From an uncultured Opitutales bacterium (GTDB lineage: Bacteria; Verrucomicrobiota; Verrucomicrobiia; Opitutales; Intestinicryptomonadaceae): a stretch of 32,838 nucleotides of DNA. A model generated the notes under the pieces. That model was not told the DNA's origin and did not search any database. It saw nothing but the letters and a program-made list of their open reading frames with translations. The position numbers and the translations under genes are program-made. The stretch spans positions 1-32,838 of the forward strand of contig URDC01000016.1 in assembly GCA_900546565.1 (NCBI GenBank), written 5' to 3'. This document shows positions 22,158-31,224 of this stretch, piece by piece (position 1 is the stretch's first letter; the number at the start of each line of letters is the position of its first letter).

Positions 22158-24296
22158 TTAGTATACGAACAACATTTCGCAATACTTGGGCAACTGCCAG
22201 AGTTCGTTGTCGACTTCGCCTTCGAGCTTGTCGGCGACCTTTCTGACCTCCGCCATAGCCTCGATTATCGCGGGATAGTTTCCGCCCTTCGCGATTTCAC
22301 CTTCGAGCGCGTCCGCCGCCGAAATCAGCGCGTTTACGCTTGCCGAAACGCGTTCGGCATAGTCGGAAATCTTAGAACGCTTCTTCGAAATCGCGCGCTC
22401 GACCTCCAAGCCCTTGCCGAGCTTTTCCAGATACGCCACGCCCGCGGGAATGATGTGCGTTCTTGCGAGTTTGAGCGTAAGCCCCGCCTCGATTTCAATC
22501 TTGCGTTGATATTCTTCGAGGAAGACTTCGTAGCGCGAGCGCAATTCCACGGCATTGAACACGCCGTATTTTTCGAAGAGCGCGATGTTCGCCTTGTCGA
22601 CGAGCGGCTTGACGGCATCGGGCGTCGTGCGCAAGTTGGGCAGCCCGCGCTTTTTGGCTTCCGCCTTCCATTCGTCGCTGTAATTGTTGCCGTTGAAGAT
22701 GATTCTCTTGTGCTTTTTGATAATCGAAGAGAGCAGCTTCTGCAACTCGGCGTGGAAGTTCGCGTTCTTGGGCAGATTTTCGAGGTATGTCGCGATTTCG
22801 TCGAACGCTTCGGCAACCGCCGTATTGAGGACGATGTTCGGGCTTGCGCAGGATTGCGAAGAACCCGCCGCGCGGAACTCGAATTTGTTGCCCGTGAAGG
22901 CGAACGGACTTGTGCGGTTGCGGTCGGTCGCGTCGCAGGGAAGCTCGGGCAGAATGTCCGCGCCGATTTTGATGTTCCTGCCGTGCTTGCTCGACTTCGC
23001 CTCGCCGCGCTCGATTTGCTCTACGATGTCCGCGAGCTGTTCGCCCAGATACATCGAGATAATCGCCGGAGGAGCTTCGTTCGCGCCCAAGCGGTGGTCG
23101 TTGCCCGCGCCCGCAATGGCCGAGCGCAACAGGTCGGCATGGCGGTCTACCGCTTCGATAACCGCGCACAGAGCCGTGAGGAATATCGCGTTCTGGTGCG
23201 GATCCTTGCCGGGGTTGAGAAGGTTCGTCTCGCCGACCGAAATCGACCAGTTGTTGTGCTTGCCCGAACCGTTGACGCCCGCAAAGGGCTTTTCGTGCAG
23301 CAGACACGCGAAGCCGTTCTTGTCGGCAATGCGTTTGAGCGCGTCCATAATAAGCATATTGTGGTCGACCGCCAAGTTGACTTCCTCGAACATCGGGGCG
23401 ATTTCGAACTGGGCGGGCGCGACTTCGTTGTGGCGCGTCTTGGCGGGAATGCCGAGCCTCCACAACTCGCGGTCGAGTTCGCTCATAAACGCCAGAATGC
23501 GCGGCTTGATTGCGCCGAAATAGTGGTCTTCAAGCTGCTGGTGGCGTTGCGGCGGCGCGCCGAAGAGCGTTCTGCCCGTCTGCATAAGGTCGGGACGCTG
23601 CACATAGAAACGCTTGTCGATAAGGAAGTATTCCTGTTCCGCACCGAGCGTTACGACCGCGCGGCCGCTGTTTTCCTTGCCGAAGCACTTCATAAGGCGT
23701 TTCGCCTGTTCGCCCAAAACCTGCATCGAGCGCAGCAGCGGCGTCTTTTTATCCAAGACTTCGCCCGTATAGGAGCAGAACGCCGTCGGAATATAGAGCG
23801 TCGCGACGCCGTTTTCGCGCTTGATGAACGCGGGCGAAGTCGGGTCCCAAGCGGTGTAGCCGCGGGCTTCGGCGGTCGAACGCAACCCGCCCGAGGGGAA
23901 GCTCGACGCGTCGGGCTCGCCCATAATCAGATTCTTGCCCGAGAAACGCGCAATCACTTCGCCGTTGCCGACAGGTTCGAGGAACGAGTCGTGCTTTTCC
24001 GCGCTCGCGCCTGTAAGCGGCATAAACCAGTGCGTGTAGTGGGTCGCGCCGCGGCTGATTGCCCAGCTTTTCATTGCGTGGGCGACGTCGTCGGCTATCG
24101 AAGAGTCGATTGCGTTGCCCGCGTTGATAGTGCCCATGAGCTTTTTGAAAACGGGCTTCGGCAGATACTCGGACATCGTCTTGATTCCGAAAACGTCGCA
24201 GCCGAAGTCTTCGACAAAGCTGCCCGCCGCGGCGGGGGCGACGCTGTGCGCCGCCGTGTTGGCGATATCCGCCAAAGTTGTTTTTCTGATATTCAT
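22158..24296 (-). CDS. glnN: Type III glutamine synthetase
   Basis: This enzyme makes glutamine from glutamate, ammonium and ATP. At 712 residues it is the large GSIII type, not the 450-residue GSI. GSIII landmarks are THYTHWFMPLTGASAEKHDSF (from about residue 81), the Glu/Gly-rich GAEQEYFLID, APAQFEIAPMFEE, the ATP-site GVNGSGKHNNWS and the Arg-containing NKFEFRAAGSSQS. A C-terminal helical extension rich in Lys and Glu follows. AAAGG lies 6 nt before the ATG. It is third in the glnB-amtB-glnN-dapL-dapF operon (46 bp after amtB), so it should be induced by nitrogen limitation through sigma-54. Confidence 0.95.
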   Translation of the reverse strand: MNIRKTTLADIANTAAHSVAPAAAGSFVEDFGCDVFGIKTMSEYLPKPVFKKLMGTINAGNAIDSSIADDVAHAMKSWAISRGATHYTHWFMPLTGASAEKHDSFLEPVGNGEVIARFSGKNLIMGEPDASSFPSGGLRSTAEARGYTAWDPTSPAFIKRENGVATLYIPTAFCSYTGEVLDKKTPLLRSMQVLGEQAKRLMKCFGKENSGRAVVTLGAEQEYFLIDKRFYVQRPDLMQTGRTLFGAPPQRHQQLEDHYFGAIKPRILAFMSELDRELWRLGIPAKTRHNEVAPAQFEIAPMFEEVNLAVDHNMLIMDALKRIADKNGFACLLHEKPFAGVNGSGKHNNWSISVGETNLLNPGKDPHQNAIFLTALCAVIEAVDRHADLLRSAIAGAGNDHRLGANEAPPAIISMYLGEQLADIVEQIERGEAKSSKHGRNIKIGADILPELPCDATDRNRTSPFAFTGNKFEFRAAGSSQSCASPNIVLNTAVAEAFDEIATYLENLPKNANFHAELQKLLSSIIKKHKRIIFNGNNYSDEWKAEAKKRGLPNLRTTPDAVKPLVDKANIALFEKYGVFNAVELRSRYEVFLEEYQRKIEIEAGLTLKLARTHIIPAGVAYLEKLGKGLEVERAISKKRSKISDYAERVSASVNALISAADALEGEIAKGGNYPAIIEAMAEVRKVADKLEGEVDNELWQLPKYCEMLFVY

Positions 24297-24342
24297 AATT
24301 AGCCTTTCTTAAATTGGATTTGTTTGTGTCAAGCCGCAGGCT

Positions 24343-25650
24343 CTATTCGTTCGAGAAGATTTGGAATCCGTTGTAGGCCTCCATCGCGTGCTCGGAGATG
24401 TCCAAGCCCTTCAACTCCTCTTGCTTGCTTACGCGCAGCCCCATAGTCAGCTTGATTGCGTAGAAGATTACAAAACTCGTTGCAACGCTTGCCGCAGCCA
24501 CAGCCGCTATGCCGATTATTTGCGGCAGAAGAGTGTGGTCGGGCGAGAATATGCCAACCGCCAACGTGCCCCATATACCGCAGACCAAGTGAACCGAGAG
24601 CGCGCCGACAGGGTCGTCGATTTGGAGTCTGTCGAAAGTGTAGACCGCGAAGACCACAACCACGCCCGAAATCAAACCGATTATTATAGAGGCGGGAATC
24701 GATACGCAGTCCGCAGCGGCAGTAATGCCAACCAAACCCGCCAAGCAGCCGTTGAGAATCATCGACAAGTCGGGCTTGCCTTGCATGAACCAAGATGTGA
24801 GCATCGCCGCCATCAAACCCGCCGCGGCCGAAAGCGCGGTTGTCGTAAAGACATACGCCACCATTACGGGGTCGGCACTGAACACGCTTGCGCCGTTAAA
24901 ACCGAACCACCCGAACCAGAGCAGAAATACGCCCAATGTCGCAAAACCCAAGTTGCTGCCCGGAATTGCGCGAGCCTTTCCGCCGACATACTTGCCGATT
25001 CTCGGCCCGAGCAAAATCGCGCCAACCAAAGCGGCCCAACCGCCGACGGAGTGGACGAATGTCGAACCCGCCAAGTCGTAGAAGCCGAGCTTCGAAAGCC
25101 AGCCGCCGCCCCAACCCCAAGAGCCGATGATGGTGTAGCCGAACGTCGCATAGAGAATCGCGAAAACTATATACGCATTAAACTTGATTCTTTCGGCGAC
25201 CGCGCCCGAGACGATTGTCACGCTCGTTGCGGCAAACATGCCCTGAAAGATGAAATCCGTCCAGTAACCGTAGTTGCCTCCGTTGTAGCCAATCGCGCCC
25301 AAAATTCCCTCGGGGCTCGACACGCCCAAAACGGGCAACGCCAGAATTCCGTCCAGCAGCCAGCCGTCTTTCGGATACATAATTCCGAAACCGATTGCCG
25401 CGTAGGACAAAAGACCGATAGCGACGGTTATCACATTCTTCGCCAAAATATTGACGCTGTTCTTGGCCCTGCAAAGACCCGTCTCTACGAGGGCGAACCC
25501 GGGGTGCATACTGAAAACCAAAATAGCTCCCAGCAGAATCCAGAGGTTGTTCACGACGAACATTTCAGTCGAAACCTTCGCCTCGGGCTCGGCGGCAAAA
25601 AGCGAGCACGCCAAAAGCAGGGACGACGCCGTTAAAATTATCTTCTTCAT
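24343..25650 (-). CDS. amtB: Ammonium transporter
   Basis: This inner-membrane Amt/Rh channel brings ammonium into the cell. The 435 residues begin with a signal peptide (KKIILTASSLLLACSLFA), followed by about 11 membrane helices. Key pore features are visible: the twin histidines in STFVHSVGGWAALVG and LSVHLVCGIWGTL, the conserved Asp in YDLAGS, and the LLWFGWFGFNGAS segment. The C-terminal tail (ELKGLDISEHAMEAYNGFQ) is the region where PII proteins bind. It follows glnB by 41 bp, the widely conserved amtB-PII pairing, and is regulated with it. Confidence 0.96.
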   Translation of the reverse strand: MKKIILTASSLLLACSLFAAEPEAKVSTEMFVVNNLWILLGAILVFSMHPGFALVETGLCRAKNSVNILAKNVITVAIGLLSYAAIGFGIMYPKDGWLLDGILALPVLGVSSPEGILGAIGYNGGNYGYWTDFIFQGMFAATSVTIVSGAVAERIKFNAYIVFAILYATFGYTIIGSWGWGGGWLSKLGFYDLAGSTFVHSVGGWAALVGAILLGPRIGKYVGGKARAIPGSNLGFATLGVFLLWFGWFGFNGASVFSADPVMVAYVFTTTALSAAAGLMAAMLTSWFMQGKPDLSMILNGCLAGLVGITAAADCVSIPASIIIGLISGVVVVFAVYTFDRLQIDDPVGALSVHLVCGIWGTLAVGIFSPDHTLLPQIIGIAAVAAASVATSFVIFYAIKLTMGLRVSKQEELKGLDISEHAMEAYNGFQIFSNE

Positions 25651-25691
25651 TTTATTTTTCCGTTAGAAATTACCGTTGAAATATAGTTGTC

Positions 25692-26033
25692 TTAACCGAT
25701 TGCCTCGCGTCCCGTTTCGTGGGTGCGCACGCGAATGCACTGTTCGATGTTGAGCACGAAAATTTTGCCGTCGCCGATGTGGTCGGTTTTCGCGCCTCTG
25801 ATGATGGCCTCAATTGTCTGGTCGAGAAATTCGTCGTTGACTGCGATTTCAAGGCGAACCTTTTTCAAGAGGTTGACCTCTCTTTCGTTACCGCGGTAAT
25901 TCTCGCAATATCCCTTTTGCCTTCCGCAACCGAGAGCGTTAGTAACAGAGAGCCTGTAAATCTCGTTCTTGAAAAGCTCCTGCTTTACGTCGCCGAGTTG
26001 TTCAGGCTTAATATATGCTATTATTAGTTTCAT
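25692..26033 (-). CDS. glnB: PII nitrogen-regulatory protein lacking Tyr51
   Basis: This 113-residue PII signal protein binds ATP, ADP and 2-oxoglutarate and normally blocks AmtB when nitrogen is plentiful. The fold is intact: IIAYIKPEQLGDV, GCGRQKGY (T-loop base with Gln39 and Lys40), the B-loop around IGDGKIFVLNIEQ and the C-loop RVRTHETG. The canonical uridylylation residue Tyr51 is Arg here (YRGNER instead of YRGAEY), and the Ser49 phosphorylation site of cyanobacterial PII is Asn. Control is therefore probably by ligands alone or another modification. It is the first gene of the operon, with a sigma-54 promoter about 30 bp upstream. The symbol glnK would fit equally well because it precedes amtB. 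Confidence 0.94.
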   Translation of the reverse strand: MKLIIAYIKPEQLGDVKQELFKNEIYRLSVTNALGCGRQKGYCENYRGNEREVNLLKKVRLEIAVNDEFLDQTIEAIIRGAKTDHIGDGKIFVLNIEQCIRVRTHETGREAIG

Positions 26034-26063
26034 CGTTGTGTTTTGATTCGATGTTTTTGTTCA

Positions 26064-26079
26064 AGCAAAATCCGTGCCA
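26064..26079 (-). promoter_or_regulatory. Sigma-54 promoter of the glnB-amtB-glnN-dapL-dapF operon
   Basis: On the minus strand TGGCAC-GGATT-TTGCT matches the -24/-12 consensus perfectly, with GG and GC separated by exactly 10 nt. The expected start lies about 20 nt before the glnB ATG. It needs an enhancer-binding activator; a NifA-like one is encoded at 31225-32763. Confidence 0.9.
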
Positions 26080-26270
26080 GAATTTTTAAGCCGCATTTTT
26101 CCGAAGTTCTCGATACCGAAAAAACGCCCGTTTTTCGAAATAAACCCCACCCATTCTCCCCCGCTTTATGCTACAACGCGCACACGCGCGCGTATGCGGG
26201 AGACAAAAAACGAAAAAATCCCCCTCTCCCGCAACCTCCGCCCCGATTTCAAAAATACGAACGAAATCCA

Positions 26271-26290
26271 AAACTACAAAATTGTAGTTT
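26271..26290. promoter_or_regulatory. Candidate activator-binding palindrome 1
   Basis: AAACTACAA-AA-TTGTAGTTT is a perfect palindrome with 9-bp arms. It lies about 200 bp upstream of the glnB sigma-54 promoter, a typical enhancer distance. Confidence 0.6.
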
Positions 26291-26463
26291 CTACATTTTT
26301 ATCACAAAACAAATTTGCTATTTGACAAAATCGGAGTTTTGATGAATCCACAAGGGTGTAAAACGCATATCAAAATGATTCCCAGTAAAATGCAATTTAA
26401 AAACATCAAAATATACCCCACAAAAGCGCGTCCTGCAACCGCCAAAATTGTCTCAATTTAGAA

Positions 26464-26483
26464 AAACGACAATTTTGTCGTTT
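26464..26483. promoter_or_regulatory. Candidate activator-binding palindrome 2
   Basis: AAACGACAA-TT-TTGTCGTTT has perfect 9-bp arms. Relative to palindrome 1 the T/A pair at arm position 5 is changed to G/C on both sides, so the symmetry is kept. It lies about 145 bp upstream of the gltB sigma-54 promoter. Confidence 0.65.
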
Positions 26484-26493
26484 AAGTCTTGCC

Positions 26494-26513
26494 AAACTAC
26501 AAAATTGTTGTTT
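26494..26513. promoter_or_regulatory. Candidate activator-binding palindrome 3
   Basis: AAACTACAA-AA-TTGTTGTTT has one mismatch between arms. Its centre is exactly 30 bp from that of palindrome 2, close to three helical turns, as expected for paired enhancer sites on one face of the DNA. It lies about 115 bp upstream of the gltB sigma-54 promoter. Confidence 0.65.
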
Positions 26514-26551
26514 AATAGCTCCGGATTTGGATTAAACGCGGAGGAGCAACT

Positions 26552-26579
26552 TTGGCAAGACAAGATAATATGCTATAAT
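26552..26579 (+). promoter_or_regulatory. Candidate sigma-70 promoter of gltB
   Basis: TTGGCA, 16 nt and a perfect TATAAT. This would give a basal transcript for gltB in addition to the sigma-54 promoter 40 bp downstream. It is based on box matches only. Confidence 0.5.
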
Positions 26580-26618
26580 ACAAACACTTATTTGCAAAAA
26601 TACAAAATTGGCGAAAAC

Positions 26619-26634
26619 TGGCACGATATCTGCT
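26619..26634 (+). promoter_or_regulatory. Sigma-54 promoter of gltB
   Basis: TGGCAC-GATAT-CTGCT has the invariant GG and GC 10 nt apart; only the first T of TTGC is changed. The predicted start at about 26644 lies 15 nt before the ATG at 26659, which decides the gltB start against an upstream in-frame ATG at 26608. Confidence 0.8.
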
Positions 26635-26658
26635 TATTTTGTAGCAATAAGAAGAGAT

Positions 26659-29600
26659 ATGCAAACAAATACAAAAAACAACTATCCCCAAGCACAGGGG
26701 CTTTACAACCCACAAAACGAACACGACGCCTGCGGCGTAGGTCTTCTTGCCGACATCAACGGTTCGCCAACCCACAAAATTGTTTTGGACGGTATAGAGG
26801 TGCTCAACCGGCTCCTCCACCGCGGCGCGGTCGGCGGAGACTCGCAAACAAACGACGGCGCGGGCATTTTGGTTCAGCTGCCCGACGAATTTTTCAGAAA
26901 AACGCTCGCGTTCAAACTTCCCGAAAGGGGCAAGTATGCTGCGGCAATGTTGTTTTTGCCGCGCGACGCCGAAATAGCCGCAAAATTCGGCGAAATTTTC
27001 AGACTCTGCTGCGCCGACGAAGGCTTTATCGTCTTGGGCGAGCGCAACGTCCCCGTCGACACTACCGCAATCGGCGGCGTCGCCCTCGAAACGCGCCCCG
27101 ACATCAAACAGATTTTCGTGGCAAAAGACGGACTTGAAGGCGAAGACTTCGAGCGCGCCCTCTACGTTTTGCGCCGCACAATCGAAAACCGCGCCGAAGC
27201 CGAGCTTGGCGGACGCGACGACGTCTACATTTGCAGCCTCTCCTCGCGCACGATTGTATATAAAGGTCTGCTAAACGCCCCGCAGCTCAAACAGTTCTAT
27301 CCCGACTTGCAGGACAAGTCCTTTAAGAGTGCAATCGCGCTTATCCACCAGCGTTACAGCACGAACACATTCCCGACTTGGCCGCTGGCGCAACCGTTCA
27401 GATACCTTGCCCACAACGGCGAAATCAACACCCTGCGCGGCAACATCAACCAGATGAGAATGCGTCAGGAACACTTTTCGTCCCCGCTTTTCGGCGACGA
27501 CATAAAAAAGACGCTACCCGTAATCCGCCCGCGCCAAAGCGACTCCGCGTCGCTGGACAACGCCGTTGAATTCTACCACGAAGCTGGACGGTCATTGGCG
27601 CACACAATGCTTATGCTCGTGCCGCAGGCGTGGGGCAAGAACTTCCACATCAGCAAGGACATTCAGGGATTTTTCGAATACCATTCGGGCGTCTGCGAAC
27701 CGTGGGACGGCCCCGCCGCGCTCGCATTCACAAACGGACTCCAAGCCGGCGCGCTGCTCGACAGAAACGGATTGCGCCCCGCCCGCTACACCATAACAAA
27801 GGGCGGACTTTTCGTGCTCGCCTCCGAAACGGGCGTCTTGGACATTCCCGCTTCGGAAGTGGCGTCAAAGGGACGTTTGCGCCCCGGCGAAATCATCTAC
27901 ATCGACACCGTTAAAGGGCGTGTTCTCAATAACATAGAAATCAAGACCCTCCTCGCCCGCGAAAAGCCCTACCGCCGCTGGGTCAAGGAAAACCGCATCG
28001 AGCTCCCCGGAATTTTCGAAAGCGTTTCCGCTCCGAGCGTCGGCGAAAACATCGTCCAGCGACAGAAACTTTTCGGCTACACCAAGGAGGACCTCGACGT
28101 CATCTTGAAGCCAATGGCAGTCGACGCCAAAGAGCCAATCGGCTCAATGGGCAACGACGCCGCCCTCTCCGTGCTTTCGGAACGCCCGCAGCTGCTCTAC
28201 GACTACTTCAAGCAGCTCTTCGCGCAGGTTACAAACCCGCCAATCGACCCGATTAGGGAAGAGCTCGTAATGAGTCTTACAACCTACATCGGCAACTGCG
28301 GAAACTCGCTTATCGAAACGCCCGAACTCGCGCACCTGCTAAAACTCCCCTGCCCGATTTTGACGAACCACGACATCTCGTGCATACGCTCGTCGAAAAT
28401 CCCGACATTTCAGGCCGCGACAATCAAGGCGGAATTTTCGGCACAGGGCGGCGAGACATCGCTTCGCGCCGCAGTCGAAAAAATCTGCGACCAAGCGGAG
28501 GAACTCGTCCGCGCGGGCAAGACTGTCATCATTCTGAGCGACAAAAATCCCTCCTATGGCTACGCCCCCGTGCCCATGCTCTTGGCAGTCTCGGCAGTCA
28601 ACAACCGACTTATTCAGAAGAGCCTGCGCTACGCCGCGGGCATCGTCGCCGAAACGGGCGAGGCTCGCGAAATTATGCACTTCGCGCTCCTGCTCGGTTA
28701 CGGCGCAACCGCAATAAATCCGTATCTTGCAATCGAAACAATCGCTGATATGGCGCAAAACGGCTCGATTGAAAACATCGACAGCTCGCGCGCAGTCGAA
28801 AACTACATAACCGCAATCAAAAAGGGGCTGCTCAAAATTATGTCGAAGATGGGCATTTCGACATTGCGCAGCTACCGACAGGCACAGATTTTCGAGGCAA
28901 TCGGACTTTCGAAGGAGCTTGTCGACGCATATTTCGAGGGCACGACTTCGAGCATCGGCGGCATCGGCATCGAAGACGTTGCCCGCGAGGCACTCGAACG
29001 CTACCACGACGCCTTCTACCCCAAGTGCGGCGCGGAAAACGTCCTTTCCGACGAAGGCAAATACAAGTTCCGCAAGGGCGGCGAGAACCACCTCTGGACG
29101 CCCGCCTCAATCGCGCTTCTGCAACGCACCGTCCGCAATAACGACGAAAAATCCTACAAGGCGTTCGCCGAAAGCGTCAACAATCAGGCGCGCCACCTGT
29201 GCACCCTGCGCGGGCTCTTCAAGTTCAAGCCCGTCTACAAGCCCGTTCCGCTCGACGAAGTCGAAAGCGAAGACTGCATTGTAAAACGCTTTGTAAGCGG
29301 CGCAATGAGCTTCGGCGCACTCTCGCCCGAAGCCCACGAGACAATCGCAATCGCAATGAACCGACTCGGCGCAATGAGCAACTGCGGCGAGGGCGGCGAG
29401 CTTGAATCGCGCTACCACAGCGAATCGGGCAGCGCAATCAAACAGGTCGCAAGCGGACGCTTCGGCGTCACCGCGGCATACCTTGCAAGCGCGAAGGAAA
29501 TCCAAATCAAGGTAGCCCAGGGCGCAAAACCCGGCGAAGGCGGACAGCTCCCCGGCTATAAGGTGAACGCGACTATCGCGAAAATCCGCCACTCAATCCC

Positions 29601-31161
29601 CGGCGTGACACTCATTTCGCCTCCGCCGCACCACGACATCTATTCAATCGAAGACCTCGCCCAGCTCATCTACGACCTGCGCAATTCAAACGAAAACGCC
29701 CGCGTTTCGGTAAAGCTCGTATCCGAAATCGGTGTCGGCACAGTCGCCGCGGGAGTGGCGAAGGCGAAGGCGGATATGGTGCTTATAAGCGGCCACGACG
29801 GCGGCACTGGCGCAAGCCCGCTGACGAGCATCAAATACGCGGGTGCGCCGTGGGAACTCGGACTTGCCGAAACCCAGCAAACCCTGCGCCTCAACGGTCT
29901 GCGCGACAAAATCCGCGTTCAGGTAGACGGACAAATCAAGACGGGGCGCGATGTCGTAATCGGCGCGCTTTTGGGCGCGGAGGAATTCGGATTTGCAACC
30001 TCGATTCTCATCGCAGTCGGCTGCATAATGATGCGCGTCTGCCACAAGAACTGCTGCCCCGTCGGCGTCGCCACGCAGAACGAGGAACTGCGCAAAAAGT
30101 TCCGCGGCAAACCCGAGCACATCGAAAACTACCTGCGATTCGTCGCCCGCGAAACGCGCGAAATTCTCGCCTCACTCGGGCTGCGCTCCATCGACGAAGC
30201 AGTCGGCAGAAGCGACCTCCTCGACAAGAACGCCGCACTCGATTTCTGGAAGTCGAAGAATCTGGACTTCTCGCCGATTTTCGAACAGACCTGCGACGAA
30301 TCCTCGCCGCGGCGCAGCGCAGGGCTCGCCCCGCGCGAAATTCCGAACGCCTTCGACAAACGCCTTATTTCCGAATTTAAGGTTTCAATCGAAAGCGGCA
30401 CGCCGCGCCGCGCCGCGTTCGAAATCCACAACTTCGACCGAAGCGCGGGCGCAATGCTCTCCTCAAACGTCGCCCAAAAGTGGGGCAATACGGGGCTTGC
30501 CCCCGACACAATCACCGTCGACTTCAACGGATGTGCGGGTCAAAGCTTCGGCGCGTTCCTCTGCGGCGGCATAACATTCAACATCACGGGCGAAGTCAAC
30601 GACTACGTCGGCAAGAGCCTCTCGGGCGGCAAAATCGCAATCCGCGCCCCGCGCGAACTCGCTGAGCAAAGCGCGTCGAACGTGATTGCGGGCAACGTCA
30701 TAGGCTACGGCGCAACGGGCGGCGAAATATTCGTCAACGGACTCACGGGCGAGCGTTTCGCAATCCGCAACAGCGGCGCAATCCTCGTCGCGGAGGGCGT
30801 CGGCGACCACTGTTGCGAGTATATGACGGGCGGGCGCGTTGTCGTCCTCGGCAATACGGGCTTCAACTTCGCCGCGGGCATGACCGGCGGCATCGCATAT
30901 GTCCTCGACGAAACGGGCGAGTTCGACCGCCGCTGCAACCTCAGCAGCGTCGACCTCGAAAGTATCCCCGAAAACTCCGAAGACGACCGCGAACTCCGCG
31001 AACTCATTCAGGCGCATTTCGACAAAACCGAAAGCCGCCGCGCCCGCGAAATTCTCGACAACTGGGCGGAATACCTGCCGAAGTTCGTTAAGGTCTTCCC
31101 GATTGACTACCGCGAAGCCCTCGCGAAGTCGGCGCAGTCGCCCGAACCCGAGGCAAAATAA
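26659..31161 (+). CDS. gltB: Glutamate synthase large subunit
   Basis: GltB turns glutamine plus 2-oxoglutarate into two glutamates. From the ATG at 26659 the protein has 1500 residues, the normal size. A 24-residue propeptide precedes the catalytic Cys25 of the class II glutamine amidotransferase domain (EHDACGVGLL). Further marks are NTFPTWPLAQPFRYLAHNGE, the central domain (LGYGATAINPYLA), the FMN domain (SGHDGGTGASPL, GAPWELGL) and the 3Fe-4S cysteines in GCIMMRVCHKNCCPVGVA (C-x5-C-x4-C). The C-terminal GXGXG beta-helix repeats (GGEIFVNGLTGERF) follow. AGAAGAG precedes the start. No gltD small subunit is adjacent. The sigma-54 activator gene follows after 63 bp, with only a weak 6-bp hairpin (31173-31194) between, so readthrough is likely. 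Confidence 0.96.
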   Translation: MQTNTKNNYPQAQGLYNPQNEHDACGVGLLADINGSPTHKIVLDGIEVLNRLLHRGAVGGDSQTNDGAGILVQLPDEFFRKTLAFKLPERGKYAAAMLFLPRDAEIAAKFGEIFRLCCADEGFIVLGERNVPVDTTAIGGVALETRPDIKQIFVAKDGLEGEDFERALYVLRRTIENRAEAELGGRDDVYICSLSSRTIVYKGLLNAPQLKQFYPDLQDKSFKSAIALIHQRYSTNTFPTWPLAQPFRYLAHNGEINTLRGNINQMRMRQEHFSSPLFGDDIKKTLPVIRPRQSDSASLDNAVEFYHEAGRSLAHTMLMLVPQAWGKNFHISKDIQGFFEYHSGVCEPWDGPAALAFTNGLQAGALLDRNGLRPARYTITKGGLFVLASETGVLDIPASEVASKGRLRPGEIIYIDTVKGRVLNNIEIKTLLAREKPYRRWVKENRIELPGIFESVSAPSVGENIVQRQKLFGYTKEDLDVILKPMAVDAKEPIGSMGNDAALSVLSERPQLLYDYFKQLFAQVTNPPIDPIREELVMSLTTYIGNCGNSLIETPELAHLLKLPCPILTNHDISCIRSSKIPTFQAATIKAEFSAQGGETSLRAAVEKICDQAEELVRAGKTVIILSDKNPSYGYAPVPMLLAVSAVNNRLIQKSLRYAAGIVAETGEAREIMHFALLLGYGATAINPYLAIETIADMAQNGSIENIDSSRAVENYITAIKKGLLKIMSKMGISTLRSYRQAQIFEAIGLSKELVDAYFEGTTSSIGGIGIEDVAREALERYHDAFYPKCGAENVLSDEGKYKFRKGGENHLWTPASIALLQRTVRNNDEKSYKAFAESVNNQARHLCTLRGLFKFKPVYKPVPLDEVESEDCIVKRFVSGAMSFGALSPEAHETIAIAMNRLGAMSNCGEGGELESRYHSESGSAIKQVASGRFGVTAAYLASAKEIQIKVAQGAKPGEGGQLPGYKVNATIAKIRHSIPGVTLISPPPHHDIYSIEDLAQLIYDLRNSNENARVSVKLVSEIGVGTVAAGVAKAKADMVLISGHDGGTGASPLTSIKYAGAPWELGLAETQQTLRLNGLRDKIRVQVDGQIKTGRDVVIGALLGAEEFGFATSILIAVGCIMMRVCHKNCCPVGVATQNEELRKKFRGKPEHIENYLRFVARETREILASLGLRSIDEAVGRSDLLDKNAALDFWKSKNLDFSPIFEQTCDESSPRRSAGLAPREIPNAFDKRLISEFKVSIESGTPRRAAFEIHNFDRSAGAMLSSNVAQKWGNTGLAPDTITVDFNGCAGQSFGAFLCGGITFNITGEVNDYVGKSLSGGKIAIRAPRELAEQSASNVIAGNVIGYGATGGEIFVNGLTGERFAIRNSGAILVAEGVGDHCCEYMTGGRVVVLGNTGFNFAAGMTGGIAYVLDETGEFDRRCNLSSVDLESIPENSEDDRELRELIQAHFDKTESRRAREILDNWAEYLPKFVKVFPIDYREALAKSAQSPEPEAK

Positions 31162-31224
31162 TCCCGCGCCCGAGCCGCACCAAAAAACGCGGCTTGCGCG
31201 CAAAAATTCAAAACGGAAACGAAA

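Noticed and set aside
22455..24302. A 615-codon open frame on the plus strand
   Set aside because: It is antisense to the well-supported glutamine synthetase gene; its Arg/Val-rich translation shows no domain. Long shadow frames are common opposite GC-biased genes.
24361..25635. A 424-codon plus-strand open frame
   Set aside because: It is antisense to amtB; the translation is highly charged, low in hydrophobic cores and resembles no family.
26155..26203. GC-rich imperfect inverted repeat upstream of glnB
   Set aside because: The outer arms TCTCCC..GC and GCGGGAGA pair, but the interior is irregular and there is no T-tract; I could not assign it a role with confidence.
26608..26658. An upstream start for gltB adding 17 residues
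   Set aside because: The upstream ATG overlaps the sigma-54 promoter and precedes the predicted transcription start; the propeptide length fits the ATG at 26659.
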